A stretch of DNA of 52,903 nucleotides, taken from the NCBI GenBank assembly GCA_934095965.1, contig CAKOKR010000003.1, positions 1 through 52,903 on the forward strand, in the 5' to 3' direction. This DNA is from an uncultured Bacilli bacterium. Its GTDB lineage: Bacteria > Bacillota_I > Bacilli_A > RF39 > UBA660. The translations under genes were made by a program, and so were the position numbers. Positions 16,893 through 24,346 of this stretch are shown piece after piece (position 1 is the stretch's first letter; every line of letters starts with the position of its first letter). The notes under the pieces are model-generated. The model was not told the origin of the DNA and ran no database searches. It was given only the letters and a program-made list of their open reading frames with translations.

Positions 16893-18173
16893 ATGAAATA
16901 TGATATTGAAGGATTAAAAAGAAAAATGCTTGTTAAGTATCCATTCTTTGGAAGTGTAGTTGCTAATGTTTCATATAAAGAAGATACTACTATAGAAACT
17001 GCATCAACTGATGGAAAAACAATCTATTATAATCCAAACTTTTTAGAGTCTCTTAATGTCTCTGAACAGACATTTATTTTTGCACATGAAGTTTGTCACA
17101 TAGCATTCAATCACATATTAAGAAGTGAAGGAAAAGATGAATACACCTGGAATATTGCAACTGATGGAGTTATCAACCAATTTTTAAAACTTGATGGATT
17201 AGAAATGGTCGAAGGTGGTGTTGATATTAAAGATGCAATTAACTATGATGCCGAAGAATTTTATGAAAAACTAATAAAAGAAAAAGAGCAACAACAAAAT
17301 GAACAAAGCAATAATGAAAAAACAAGTTCTGAAAATAACAAACAAAATAATCAAAGTAGTGATAAAAAACAACAAGCTGGACACGATTCACACAACATGT
17401 GGAAAGATGCTATAAAAAAATTTAAAGAAGAAACGTCTTTAACTGAACAAAAAAAACAAATCAAAGAAAAACAAGAACAAACTAAAAAAATGGGTGAAAA
17501 AGATTCATTCAAAGAAAATCTTGCTGAGAAAAAAAGAGAACTTGAAAAGTTAAAAAGAGAAATATTAAAAGAAGTATCACAAAGGGGTAAAACATCAAAT
17601 AGTGTTATTAGAACTATTAATGATATAGGTAAATCAAAACCAATAGTTGATTGGCGATACATTTTAAAAGAAGCAATAACTTATAATGCTGATTGGTCTT
17701 ATAAAAATGCGGAAATTGAAGATGGTGTTATATCTGCTAATCTAGAAGAACAACCTCATCCAGAAACAGAAATATTACTTGATACAAGTGGCTCAATCAG
17801 TGACTTCTTACTTCGTGGTTTCTTACGAGAATGTAAAAATATATTACATACTTCTAGATTAAAAGTAGGTTGTTTTGATACAAAATTTTATGGTTTTCAC
17901 GAAATAAGAACAGAGCAAGATATAGAAAACATGCAATTTGAAGGTGGCGGAGGAACTGACTTTAATATCGCAGTTAATTCATTTACTAAAAGAGTAGAAA
18001 ACAAAATAATATTTACTGATGGGCATGCTCAAATGCCTGATACTCCAATTGATGCTATATGGATAGTTTTTGGTTTTGAAAAAATAAGACCTAAAGGTGG
18101 CAAAGTAATATATATTTCGCCACAAGATTTAGATAAATTGTATACAAATGAACTTCAAGGAAGATCCAGATAA
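16893..18173 (+). CDS. DUF2201 protein: metallopeptidase-like domain plus VWA-like domain
   Basis: 426 residues. The N-terminal part is a zincin-like domain with HEVCHIAFNH (65-74, HExxH plus a third His), as in DUF2201_N. A glutamine/lysine-rich coiled linker (about 130-215) follows. The C-terminal part is a VWA-like domain with a complete MIDAS: DTSGS (about 297-301), GGGGTDF and IFTDGHA. Without signal peptide it is cytoplasmic. Proteins of this type are partners of MoxR ATPases; the ATPase remodels a client that the VWA protein recruits or cleaves. It lies nine bases after the pseudo-AAA gene with its own AAGGA ribosome site, and 13 bases before prmC. Confidence 0.85.
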   Translation: MKYDIEGLKRKMLVKYPFFGSVVANVSYKEDTTIETASTDGKTIYYNPNFLESLNVSEQTFIFAHEVCHIAFNHILRSEGKDEYTWNIATDGVINQFLKLDGLEMVEGGVDIKDAINYDAEEFYEKLIKEKEQQQNEQSNNEKTSSENNKQNNQSSDKKQQAGHDSHNMWKDAIKKFKEETSLTEQKKQIKEKQEQTKKMGEKDSFKENLAEKKRELEKLKREILKEVSQRGKTSNSVIRTINDIGKSKPIVDWRYILKEAITYNADWSYKNAEIEDGVISANLEEQPHPETEILLDTSGSISDFLLRGFLRECKNILHTSRLKVGCFDTKFYGFHEIRTEQDIENMQFEGGGGTDFNIAVNSFTKRVENKIIFTDGHAQMPDTPIDAIWIVFGFEKIRPKGGKVIYISPQDLDKLYTNELQGRSR

Positions 18174-18186
18174 AGAAAGGAAAATA

Positions 18187-18906
18187 ATGAAACCAGATTA
18201 TATAAGTAAACCAGATTGGGACATATTAACAAGTAAATATTCTAAAGAAGAATTAAATAATTTATTATCTTCTGGGGTATCACCCCAGTACTTAATTGGT
18301 AATGTTGAATTTTTAAATACAACAATTACCATAGATAAAAGAGTATTAATACCAAGATTTGAAACAGAAAACTTAGTTGATAAAACAATAAGATATGCAT
18401 CTAACTTGTTTAATAAAACGATAAATATAATTGACTTAGGAACGGGTTCTGGATGTATTGCTATAGCACTTAAAAAAAATCTAGATGCAAACATAACAGC
18501 ATTAGATATCTCTAGTGATGCACTAGAAGTCGCAAAACAAAATGCTATACTTAATAACACAGATATTATATTTGTTAATCAAAGTATGACAGAACCTCTA
18601 AAGAATAACTATGATATAATTATATCAAACCCACCATATATTCCATATGATGGATATGTTGAACAAATAGTAAAGAATAATGAACCATCCCTTGCATTAT
18701 ATGCAAGGGATAATGGTCTATACTTCTACAAGTATATTTTAAATAATCATTTAAAAAACTTAAATAGGCCAGGGTTAATAGCATTTGAAATCGGAGATAA
18801 TCAAAGACAGTCTCTAGAACCTCTAGTAGACAAATTAAATCTAAAATATAGCTTTGAAAAAGATTTACAAGGTTTAGATAGATATTTATTTATATTTAAT
18901 GAATAA
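18187..18906 (+). CDS. prmC: Release factor glutamine methyltransferase PrmC, short N-domain
   Basis: 239 residues from ATG 18187 (AAAGGA seven bases upstream; in-frame ATG 18148 lies inside the previous gene and lacks a site). The protein starts close to the PQYLIG motif, continues with VLIPRFETE, the SAM motif DLGTGSGCIAIAL, and the catalytic NPPYI that holds the glutamine of GGQ. Typical PrmC is about 280 residues; the N-terminal helical domain that docks release factors is reduced to about 35 residues. It methylates RF1 and RF2. It is probably co-transcribed with the cassette upstream, an odd arrangement for a prfA partner. Confidence 0.92.
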   Translation: MKPDYISKPDWDILTSKYSKEELNNLLSSGVSPQYLIGNVEFLNTTITIDKRVLIPRFETENLVDKTIRYASNLFNKTINIIDLGTGSGCIAIALKKNLDANITALDISSDALEVAKQNAILNNTDIIFVNQSMTEPLKNNYDIIISNPPYIPYDGYVEQIVKNNEPSLALYARDNGLYFYKYILNNHLKNLNRPGLIAFEIGDNQRQSLEPLVDKLNLKYSFEKDLQGLDRYLFIFNE

Positions 18907-18947
18907 GACATATGGGTTTCACCCATTATCTATACAGGTGATAAATT

Positions 18948-19454
18948 TTGAAAAAAATAATTATAGTTTTATTCATAATAACATTATTAGTAATATTTAC
19001 AACAAGTGAAGAAAAAGTAATAATACCTGAAAATGCAATAAGATTTAGAATTATAGCAAATAGTAATAACTTATCTGATCAAGAAGAAAAAATAAGAATA
19101 AAAAATGAATTAGAACCTGTTATAAGTGATATATTAAATAAATCAAATAATATCGAAGAAAGTAGATTAAATATAAAGAGTAATCTACAAAATATTAACA
19201 ATATAATTAATAAGTATAATACAAATTATAATGTTAATTATGGTATAAATTATTTTCCAGAAAAAACATATAAAGGAGTAACTTATAAAAGTGGAGATTA
19301 TGAATCATTAGTAGTTACTTTGGGTGATGGTTTAGGTGATAATTGGTGGTGTGTATTATTTCCACCATTATGTTTAATCGAAGCAAATAAAGAAGATTAT
19401 GATGAAATAACGTACACTTCATACATAAAAGAATTAATAGCAAAAAGTAACTAA
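18948..19454 (+). CDS. spoIIR: Stage II sporulation protein R
   Basis: 168 residues. The start is TTG 18948 with CAGGTGAT upstream. One N-terminal signal/anchor (3-18), then the family signatures IPENAIRFRIIANSNNLSDQ and LVVTLGDGLGDNWWCVLFPPLC. In Bacillus SpoIIR is made in the forespore, exported, and triggers SpoIIGA to process pro-sigma-E in the mother cell. It follows prmC as in many spore formers; a GC-containing hairpin without T tract (ATGGGT/ACCCAT, 18912-18926) separates them. Confidence 0.93.
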   Translation: MKKIIIVLFIITLLVIFTTSEEKVIIPENAIRFRIIANSNNLSDQEEKIRIKNELEPVISDILNKSNNIEESRLNIKSNLQNINNIINKYNTNYNVNYGINYFPEKTYKGVTYKSGDYESLVVTLGDGLGDNWWCVLFPPLCLIEANKEDYDEITYTSYIKELIAKSN

Positions 19455-19486
19455 ATAAGCAAGATTAACATCTTGCTTATTTTAGT
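19453..19486 (+). terminator. Terminator after spoIIR
   Basis: A perfect 13-bp stem, 19453-19465 with 19470-19482 (core ATAAGCAAGAT/ATCTTGCTTAT), four-base loop, short T tract. The stop codon abuts the stem. Confidence 0.8.
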
Positions 19487-19569
19487 GTAGTATTTTTAAA
19501 TATTATTAAATTATGAAAATAATATAAGTTATTCACAAGTTAATAACATATAATTAAAAGGGTGATTAC

Positions 19570-20103
19570 ATGCAAGAGTTTATATCATTGTTATTAATCG
19601 GAGTATCTTTATCTATGGACACATTTTCTTTATCATTAAGTCTTGGCTCTATATCTAAAACTAATAAATATCTAAAAGTATTTCCATTTCTTGTAGGTAT
19701 ATTTCACTTTTTTATGCCATTGTTTGGAAACATACTTGGTATAACTATAATGAATACATTTAATATTGCAAGTAATATTGTACTTGGTTTAGTATTAATT
19801 GCCCTAGCAGTTAATCTAGCAATTCACTATTATAAAGAAGAAAATGTAAATCTAAATCTAAATTTATTAAGTGTATTATTTCTCGCATTTAGTGTATCAA
19901 TAGATTCTTTTACCGTAGGTCTTGGTATTAGTGATATTACAACTAAACATTATTTAGCAAGTTTTATCTTTGCAATATGTAGTTTTACTTTTACCACAAT
20001 TGGTTTGTTAATTGGTAAGTATTCTTTTAAAGTAATTGGCAAATATGCAAGTTTATGTGGTATTATTTTATTACTCATACTTGGTATATTCTACCTTATT
20101 TGA
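19570..20103 (+). CDS. Putative manganese efflux pump, MntP/YtaF family
   Basis: 177 residues, almost entirely hydrophobic with about six membrane segments. The two halves repeat the family signature: GVSLSMDTFSLSLSLG (about 12-27) and AFSVSIDSFTVGLG (about 102-115), each with the Ser/Asp pair that binds metal in MntP. The hydrophilic loop in the middle (YYKEENVNLN) is short. MntP exports Mn2+; the sporulation-linked YtaF belongs to the same superfamily, and the place beside spoIIR makes that branch possible. No yybP-ykoY riboswitch is visible in the 86-base leader. Confidence 0.85.
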   Translation: MQEFISLLLIGVSLSMDTFSLSLSLGSISKTNKYLKVFPFLVGIFHFFMPLFGNILGITIMNTFNIASNIVLGLVLIALAVNLAIHYYKEENVNLNLNLLSVLFLAFSVSIDSFTVGLGISDITTKHYLASFIFAICSFTFTTIGLLIGKYSFKVIGKYASLCGIILLLILGIFYLI

Positions 20104-20173
20104 CACTTATTAACAACAATAAATAGTAAAATAATTGATATTGTGTTATAATCAAGAAAAGGAAGTGAGTACT

Positions 20174-20620
20174 ATGGATACAATGATGATTGCAATAATA
20201 GTTATAGCTGTATTAGCATGCTCAGTTATTATTTTTGTTATATTATCTATATTTAATCCAAAATTTCAAGGCAAAATGATGAGTAAACAAATAAAGTCAG
20301 TTAAACATATGATGGATTATAGTAAAGATGATTTAAAAGAATTAATGAAAACAACTGCTAAAACAGAGACTATAGCTGAAAAAGAGATACTTGATGAAAA
20401 TGAAGAAATAATGTCTAGCAACGAAAAAAGGAAAGCAAATATTAAAAAAGAAAGTATTGAAGTAACAGCTAGAGCTATAAAAGATGGATTAACAAGTAAT
20501 AAAATATATTGCAGATATTGTGGTACTTCCATAGAAAGTGACTCTAGATTTTGTAAAAATTGTGGTACTTCCATAGAAAGTGACTCTAGATTTTGTAAAA
20601 ATTGTGGTAAAGAACAATAA
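20174..20620 (+). CDS. Membrane-anchored zinc-ribbon protein
   Basis: 148 residues from ATG 20174 (GGAAGTGAG upstream). One N-terminal membrane segment (about 5-28), a charged helical middle (about 35-110) and a C-terminal Cys-rich tail with three knuckles: YCRYCG, FCKNCG, FCKNCG. A standard zinc ribbon needs two CxxC pairs. The third arises from an exact 42-bp tandem duplication (20519-20602), so the tail has grown recently. The function is unknown; small zinc-ribbon membrane proteins are often adaptors. A TATAAT-like box (TTATAATC, 20147) lies upstream. Confidence 0.72.
   Translation: MDTMMIAIIVIAVLACSVIIFVILSIFNPKFQGKMMSKQIKSVKHMMDYSKDDLKELMKTTAKTETIAEKEILDENEEIMSSNEKRKANIKKESIEVTARAIKDGLTSNKIYCRYCGTSIESDSRFCKNCGTSIESDSRFCKNCGKEQ
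20519..20602 (+). repeat. Perfect 42-bp tandem duplication inside the zinc-ribbon gene
   Basis: Bases 20519-20560 and 20561-20602 are identical; each encodes 14 residues (CGTSIESDSRFCKN), and a six-base partial copy (TGTGGT) follows. It stays in frame, so unequal crossing-over or slippage changes the number of CxxC knuckles without breaking the gene. Confidence 0.97.
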
Positions 20621-20650
20621 ATTACCATAAAATTTAAAGAGGTGGGAATT

Positions 20651-21904
20651 TTGAAAAGAATTATTATTGAGGGTAATAGACCTTTAAGTGGAAAAATTAA
20701 AATAGGTGGAGCAAAAAATAGTGTTGTTGCCTTAATACCAGCATCTATAATGGCAGATGGGAAAGTTCATATAAGTAATGTTCCAAATATATCTGATAAA
20801 GATGCATTAGTAGATATATTAAAACATTTAAATGTATCAGTATTAACAGAAAAAGATAGTATGACTATTGATGCAAGCAATTTAAATAACAAATTAATAA
20901 CAGAAGAATTAAGTAATAGATTAAGAGCATCATATTATTTTATGGGAGCTTTACTTGCAAGATTTAAACATGTAGAAATGTTTTTTCCAGGTGGATGTAA
21001 TATTGGAACACGTCCCATTAATTTACATTTAAAAGGCTTTGAAAGTCTTGGTGCTAAAGTAATTAAAGAAGAATCAAAATATATAATAACTGCAGATGAA
21101 TTAAAAGGTGCAGACATATACTTAGATTTTGCATCAGTAGGAGCAACAATAAATATCATGTTTGCAGCATCAATGGCAAAAGGAATAACTACAATAAATA
21201 ATGCAGCAAGAGAAGCAGAAATATCTAACATTGCAGAATTACTTAATAACATGGGTGCCAAAATAAAAGGAGCAGGAACAGAAAAAATAACTATTGAAGG
21301 TGTTCCAAAACTTCATAGTGCAGAAGTTAAAGTTATACCAGATCGTATTGAAGCAGGAACATATATTATAATGGGAGCCCTACTCGGAGATAATCTAGAA
21401 ATAGATGGAATGGTTCCTGAACATAATATACTACTTTTAAATAAACTTCAAGAAATGGGTGTAAGTTTTGAAATTAAAAATCATAAAATAATATTAAATA
21501 AAATAGATAGATTATTACCAACTAATGTAAGAACTAGTGAATATCCAGGTTTTCCGACTGACCTTGGTCAACCAATATCTGTGTTATTAACACAAGCCCA
21601 AGGTACTTCTCTTTTTGAAGAAACAATCTGGGAAAATAGAATGGGACATGTTAAATATTTAAATATGATGGGTGCTAATATAGAAACTACAGGTATGCGT
21701 GCAAGAATTACTGGACCAACTAAATTACATGGAACAGAAATATCTGCAACAGATTTAAGAGCAGGTGCTGCCTTAGTAACTGCAGGTCTAATCGCAGATG
21801 GAACTACAGTTATAAATAATGCAGATTATATATTAAGAGGTTATGAAAGAATTATTAACAAACTTTCTAAAGTTGGTGCTAATATTAAGATAGTTGAAAT
21901 ATAA
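20651..21904 (+). CDS. murA: UDP-N-acetylglucosamine 1-carboxyvinyltransferase
   Basis: 417 residues from TTG 20651; AGAGGTG lies about six bases upstream and the protein then begins MKRIIIEGNRPLSG. The EPSP-synthase-like fold shows GGAKNSVVALIPAS at the N-terminus, the active-site loop PGGCNIGTRPINLHLKG with the PEP-attacking Cys (the fosfomycin target), and DLRAGAALV near the end. It catalyses the first committed step of peptidoglycan synthesis in the cytoplasm. Bacillota often carry two paralogues; this single copy cannot be assigned to murAA or murAB. Its stop is inside the following terminator. Confidence 0.95.
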   Translation: MKRIIIEGNRPLSGKIKIGGAKNSVVALIPASIMADGKVHISNVPNISDKDALVDILKHLNVSVLTEKDSMTIDASNLNNKLITEELSNRLRASYYFMGALLARFKHVEMFFPGGCNIGTRPINLHLKGFESLGAKVIKEESKYIITADELKGADIYLDFASVGATINIMFAASMAKGITTINNAAREAEISNIAELLNNMGAKIKGAGTEKITIEGVPKLHSAEVKVIPDRIEAGTYIIMGALLGDNLEIDGMVPEHNILLLNKLQEMGVSFEIKNHKIILNKIDRLLPTNVRTSEYPGFPTDLGQPISVLLTQAQGTSLFEETIWENRMGHVKYLNMMGANIETTGMRARITGPTKLHGTEISATDLRAGAALVTAGLIADGTTVINNADYILRGYERIINKLSKVGANIKIVEI

Positions 21905-21930
21905 TGTAAAGAGAAATCTTTACATTTTTA
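21903..21930 (+). terminator. Terminator of murA with a GAAA tetraloop
   Basis: AATGTAAAGA (21903-21912) and TCTTTACATT (21917-21926) form a perfect 10-bp stem closed by GAAA, followed by T. The 5' arm begins within the murA stop codon. Confidence 0.85.
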
Positions 21931-21945
21931 TTTTACGGAGGAACT

Positions 21946-22635
21946 ATGAAAAGAAGATATAAGTTAATTATTATCATTAGTATTGGCATTATCTTAACAA
22001 TTTTTATTAATAGTTTAAAAGTAACATCTAAAATATCTTTAGTTGCTCTAGGAGATGGCTTTAGTGAAGGTATGACTCCATATAATGTCGCAGGTATAAG
22101 TTATAATGATTATCTAAAAGAATTATATCTTAGGGATAATAACTTAGATGATTATAATCATGAATTTACCGAAGAACATTTAACTACTCACATGTTAAAT
22201 GAAATAATATCTAATAATAAAAAAGGTAAATTAACTAGTTTACCAATAAAACAAGTACTTGCTAAAGCAGATTTAATAACTATATCTATTGGTTTAAATG
22301 AATTTGCAGAAAAATCTTTTTTAGAAAAAATAAATAAAGACATGATAGATTCTTATTTAGATGAAATAAATATTTTATTTTCATCTATCAGAGAATTCTA
22401 TCAAAAAGATATAGTATTTATTGGGTTATACCCAGCTGTCAACTTTAAAAAAAGTGACGTAATAGAAGTAAATTCTAAATTAAAACTATTATGTGGTAAA
22501 TATAATATTAATTTTTTAGATATATTAGCTTTATCACTAAAAAAAGATTATTACCTAGAAGATAATAGTTATTACTTGAATTATAAAGCTCATGAACAAA
22601 TAGCTACTTTAATTTATGATATGTATAAAAAATAA
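21946..22635 (+). CDS. Membrane-anchored SGNH/GDSL-fold protein, degenerate active site
   Basis: 229 residues. An N-terminal signal/anchor (5-23) is followed by an SGNH-like domain outside the membrane. Block I reads VALGDGFSEGMTP, where the nucleophile Ser of the usual GDS is Gly. Block III is ISIGLNEF (GxN kept). At block V the expected DxxH is not found; the region reads YYLNYKAHEQIA. So the fold is likely, but classical esterase catalysis is doubtful. A good ACGGAGG ribosome site precedes it. It begins right after the murA terminator; wall or envelope function is an inference from location only. Confidence 0.7.
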   Translation: MKRRYKLIIIISIGIILTIFINSLKVTSKISLVALGDGFSEGMTPYNVAGISYNDYLKELYLRDNNLDDYNHEFTEEHLTTHMLNEIISNNKKGKLTSLPIKQVLAKADLITISIGLNEFAEKSFLEKINKDMIDSYLDEINILFSSIREFYQKDIVFIGLYPAVNFKKSDVIEVNSKLKLLCGKYNINFLDILALSLKKDYYLEDNSYYLNYKAHEQIATLIYDMYKK

Positions 22636-22657
22636 TTACAAATTTCGCTTCTTATGA

Positions 22658-22837
22658 TATAATTCGCGTGATTCTAAAGGTTCGTACCGTGCGTTCCGCG
22701 TGTATGTTGAAGGCCGTGTTTTACTAGACCGTGTCGACAGTATGAACGACTTGCACCCAACATTTTTTCTAACTTCATCTGTTCAATATGCATCAAGTGA
22801 TGGAACAATTTTTAATCCAATTAGATTGAAAATTTAA
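22658..22837 (+). pseudogene. 3' remnant of a surface-protein gene
   Basis: An open frame from a TGA at 22655 to the TAA at 22835-22837 encodes about 59 residues with no proper start: ...YRAFRVYVEGRVLLDRVD, then LHPTFFLTSSVQYASSDGT and NPIRLKI at the end. This resembles the C-terminal ends (RPTFYL-type, then SGDGT.xNPI) of large secreted proteins of gut Bacillota. The first ~100 bases are clearly richer in G+C (CGT, GTC, GAC, GGC codons) than all neighbours. It looks like the tail of a gene whose front was deleted, possibly acquired from elsewhere. Confidence 0.6.
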
Positions 22838-22838
22838 T

Positions 22839-22875
22839 AAAGAGAGTAAACTTTTAACAAGGAATGCTCTTTTTT
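22839..22875 (+). terminator. Possible terminator after the surface-protein remnant
   Basis: AAAGAG (22839-22844) can pair with CTCTTT (22867-22872) before a T run; the 22-base loop makes it weak. Confidence 0.4.
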
Positions 22876-22901
22876 AATACATAAATAAAGAAGCAAAGGT
22901 G

Positions 22902-23099
22902 TTACTCTGTAACTTCTACCTTTGCCTCTTCTTCCATGTTTTCAAGAGAATACTTTACACACTCATTAATTAATCTATTAACAGTTATATTATTTTTAAT
23001 AGATAACTCTTCTAATTTATCAGCTAAACTACGTTTAATACGAATAGTTTTAGTAACAGTACTCTCTTCATTAACTTTTGGAATTGTAAATTTTTTCAT
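22902..23099 (-). CDS. Ribbon-helix-helix DNA-binding protein
   Basis: 65 residues from the ATG at 23099, chosen because GAGGG lies about eight bases upstream on the minus strand; a longer in-frame reading starts at 23156 with no site. The core KTIRIKRSLADKLEELSIKN, then ITVNRLINECVKYSLENM, has the strand-helix-helix pattern of Arc/MetJ/CopG-type proteins, with the basic strand (TKTIRIKR) as DNA-contact element. Such proteins are often antitoxins or copy-number repressors, but no toxin gene is next to it; it sits between two surface-gene remnants. A nested hairpin (CAAAGGT/ACCTTTG, 22894-22924) with a T-rich minus-strand tail may end the transcript. Confidence 0.72.
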   Translation of the reverse strand: MKKFTIPKVNEESTVTKTIRIKRSLADKLEELSIKNNITVNRLINECVKYSLENMEEEAKVEVTE

Positions 23100-23279
23100 A
23101 TGTTGTTCCCTCTTCTTAATCATATCAAATAAAAAAGTATTGAGAAAGTAACACAATTTTGATTACAAATTGTATTACTTGTGATAAAATATAAATATAA
23201 TAACAAAAAATTAATATAGTCATCATAAAATGCCAAAATATTTATTAATAATTTGTTATATTAAAAAGGGTGTATTAAT

Positions 23280-23456
23280 ATGAAGAAAATAATATTAAGT
23301 ATTATATCTATATTTATTATAATTACTATTTTAATTGTTGATAACTCTAAAGTTATCAATAAAGAAGATAATAATAAAATAAAAGTTAATAATAATTTAT
23401 TATGCATAATGTTAGAACCATAAGATAATGGTGGAGAGTATCAAACATTAACATAA
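23280..23456 (+). pseudogene. 5' remnant of a secreted/surface-protein gene
   Basis: After an AGGGTG site, ATG 23280 opens a 47-codon frame: MKKIILSIISIFIIITILIV, a signal/anchor, then a short Asn/Lys-rich stretch and LCIMLEP before TAA (23421-23423). Reading through the stop in the same frame gives DNGGEYQTLT and another TAA (23454-23456). LLCIMLEP.DNGGEYQ matches the beginning of mature regions in large surface proteins of related bacteria, so the gene seems truncated by nonsense mutations. It could be translated as a short peptide. A perfect palindrome (TTGATAACT/AGTTATCAA) lies at 23337-23358. Confidence 0.5.
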
Positions 23457-23492
23457 AGTCATGTAAAATTAATAAAAAGTGTTAAAAGTAAC

Positions 23493-23520
23493 TTGCTTAT
23501 TGTATAAAATATGGTATAAT
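23493..23520 (+). promoter_or_regulatory. Promoter of rpmE
   Basis: TTGCTT (23493-23498), 16-base spacer, TATAAT (23515-23520) with an upstream TG (extended -10). The ~50-base leader contains a small hairpin (GCCAT/ATGGC, about 23543-23562) just before the ribosome site, which could be an L31 autoregulatory leader. Confidence 0.65.
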
Positions 23521-23577
23521 AGGTTAGAAAAACGAATTACTATGCCATGGATATGGTATGGCGGAAGGAGAGAATAT

Positions 23578-23790
23578 ATGAAAGCAAATATCCATCCAGA
23601 AGTTAAAGATGCTACTGTAACTTGTGCTTGTGGTGCTACATTCAAAACTAAATCAGTTAAAGAAAAAATTGATGTAGAAATTTGTAGTGAATGTCATCCA
23701 TTCTATACAGGAACACAAGGAAAAGCTAAGAAGACTGGAAACATTGAAAAATTCAATAAAAAATTTGGTTTAGATAAAGAACAAAACTAA
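23578..23790 (+). CDS. rpmE: 50S ribosomal protein L31, zinc-binding type
   Basis: 70 residues from ATG 23578 behind a strong GGAAGGAG site. It begins MKANIHPEVKDATVTCACGA and has the second cysteine pair as CSECHPFYTG, the zinc-binding (C+) form of L31; the ending NIEKFNKKFG is typical. L31 bridges the large subunit near the central protuberance. It is a single-gene unit with its own promoter. The 28 bases to the convergent membrane-protein gene hold no obvious terminator. Confidence 0.95.
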   Translation: MKANIHPEVKDATVTCACGATFKTKSVKEKIDVEICSECHPFYTGTQGKAKKTGNIEKFNKKFGLDKEQN

Positions 23791-23818
23791 TGCATTTGTT
23801 CTTTTCTTATGCACAATA

Positions 23819-24208
23819 TTAATTTAAAAGATATAATATAATTACTTTAGTGGCAATTATATTATTGATTTTATGTAAAATAAAATAGAAAAGATAGAAT
23901 AATAATAAAGTTATAAGACCACCAAAAAATATAAAAGAAAATGCAGTTCTAGTAATTCTATAGGCAATATACCAACATACAGTAAATACTAAACTAATAA
24001 AAAGATATTGAAGCAATAAAACTAATATAACAAGAAATGTATTAAAAGAAAATGTTAAAGCAGAAATAACTATATATAACTTAAAAGCCAAAACAATTGC
24101 CGATAATAAAAAAAATAACAAGAATCCTCCCAGAAAACCTTTTTCTTCAAATAATTTGCGTAAAAATAATAATAACGCTATACCAATTATTACAGATAAT
24201 ACATTCAT
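23819..24208 (-). CDS. Hypothetical membrane protein, about four segments
   Basis: 129 residues, not recognised. Hydrophobic segments at about 3-17, 26-50, 55-80 and 90-112, with a basic turn (RITRT) between the third and fourth. A good ribosome site (AGGAGT on the minus strand) precedes the ATG, so it is likely expressed. It is monocistronic and converges on rpmE. No motif suggests a transporter or enzyme; the small size and lack of charged residues in the membrane fit an accessory or orphan protein. Confidence 0.6.
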   Translation of the reverse strand: MNVLSVIIGIALLLFLRKLFEEKGFLGGFLLFFLLSAIVLAFKLYIVISALTFSFNTFLVILVLLLQYLFISLVFTVCWYIAYRITRTAFSFIFFGGLITLLLFYLFYFILHKINNIIATKVIILYLLN

Positions 24209-24346
24209 AAACTCAACTCCTATTTTTAAAAAAATTATATCATAGATAAGTGGGGAAGTAAATATAATATATTATCATAAATTAAATAACAACGATCTTA
24301 AAAAAATAGACATTAAGAATAAATTTTAGTATAATTATAAAAGGAG

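Noticed and set aside
19528..19536. DnaA-box-like TTATTCACA upstream of mntP
   Set aside because: Single copy, no cluster of boxes and no dnaA; chance in AT-rich DNA. The origin is more likely just left of the window.
19484..19569. yybP-ykoY manganese riboswitch before mntP
   Set aside because: The leader is only 86 bases, AT-rich and without the expected paired loops.
20317..20628. Minus-strand open frame with a repeated peptide
   Set aside because: Reverse reading of the zinc-ribbon gene and its 42-bp duplication.
23337..23358. Perfect palindrome TTGATAACT/AGTTATCAA as operator
   Set aside because: Lies inside the truncated reading frame and resembles ordinary AT-rich stem sequence used elsewhere as terminator (33894); no promoter context.
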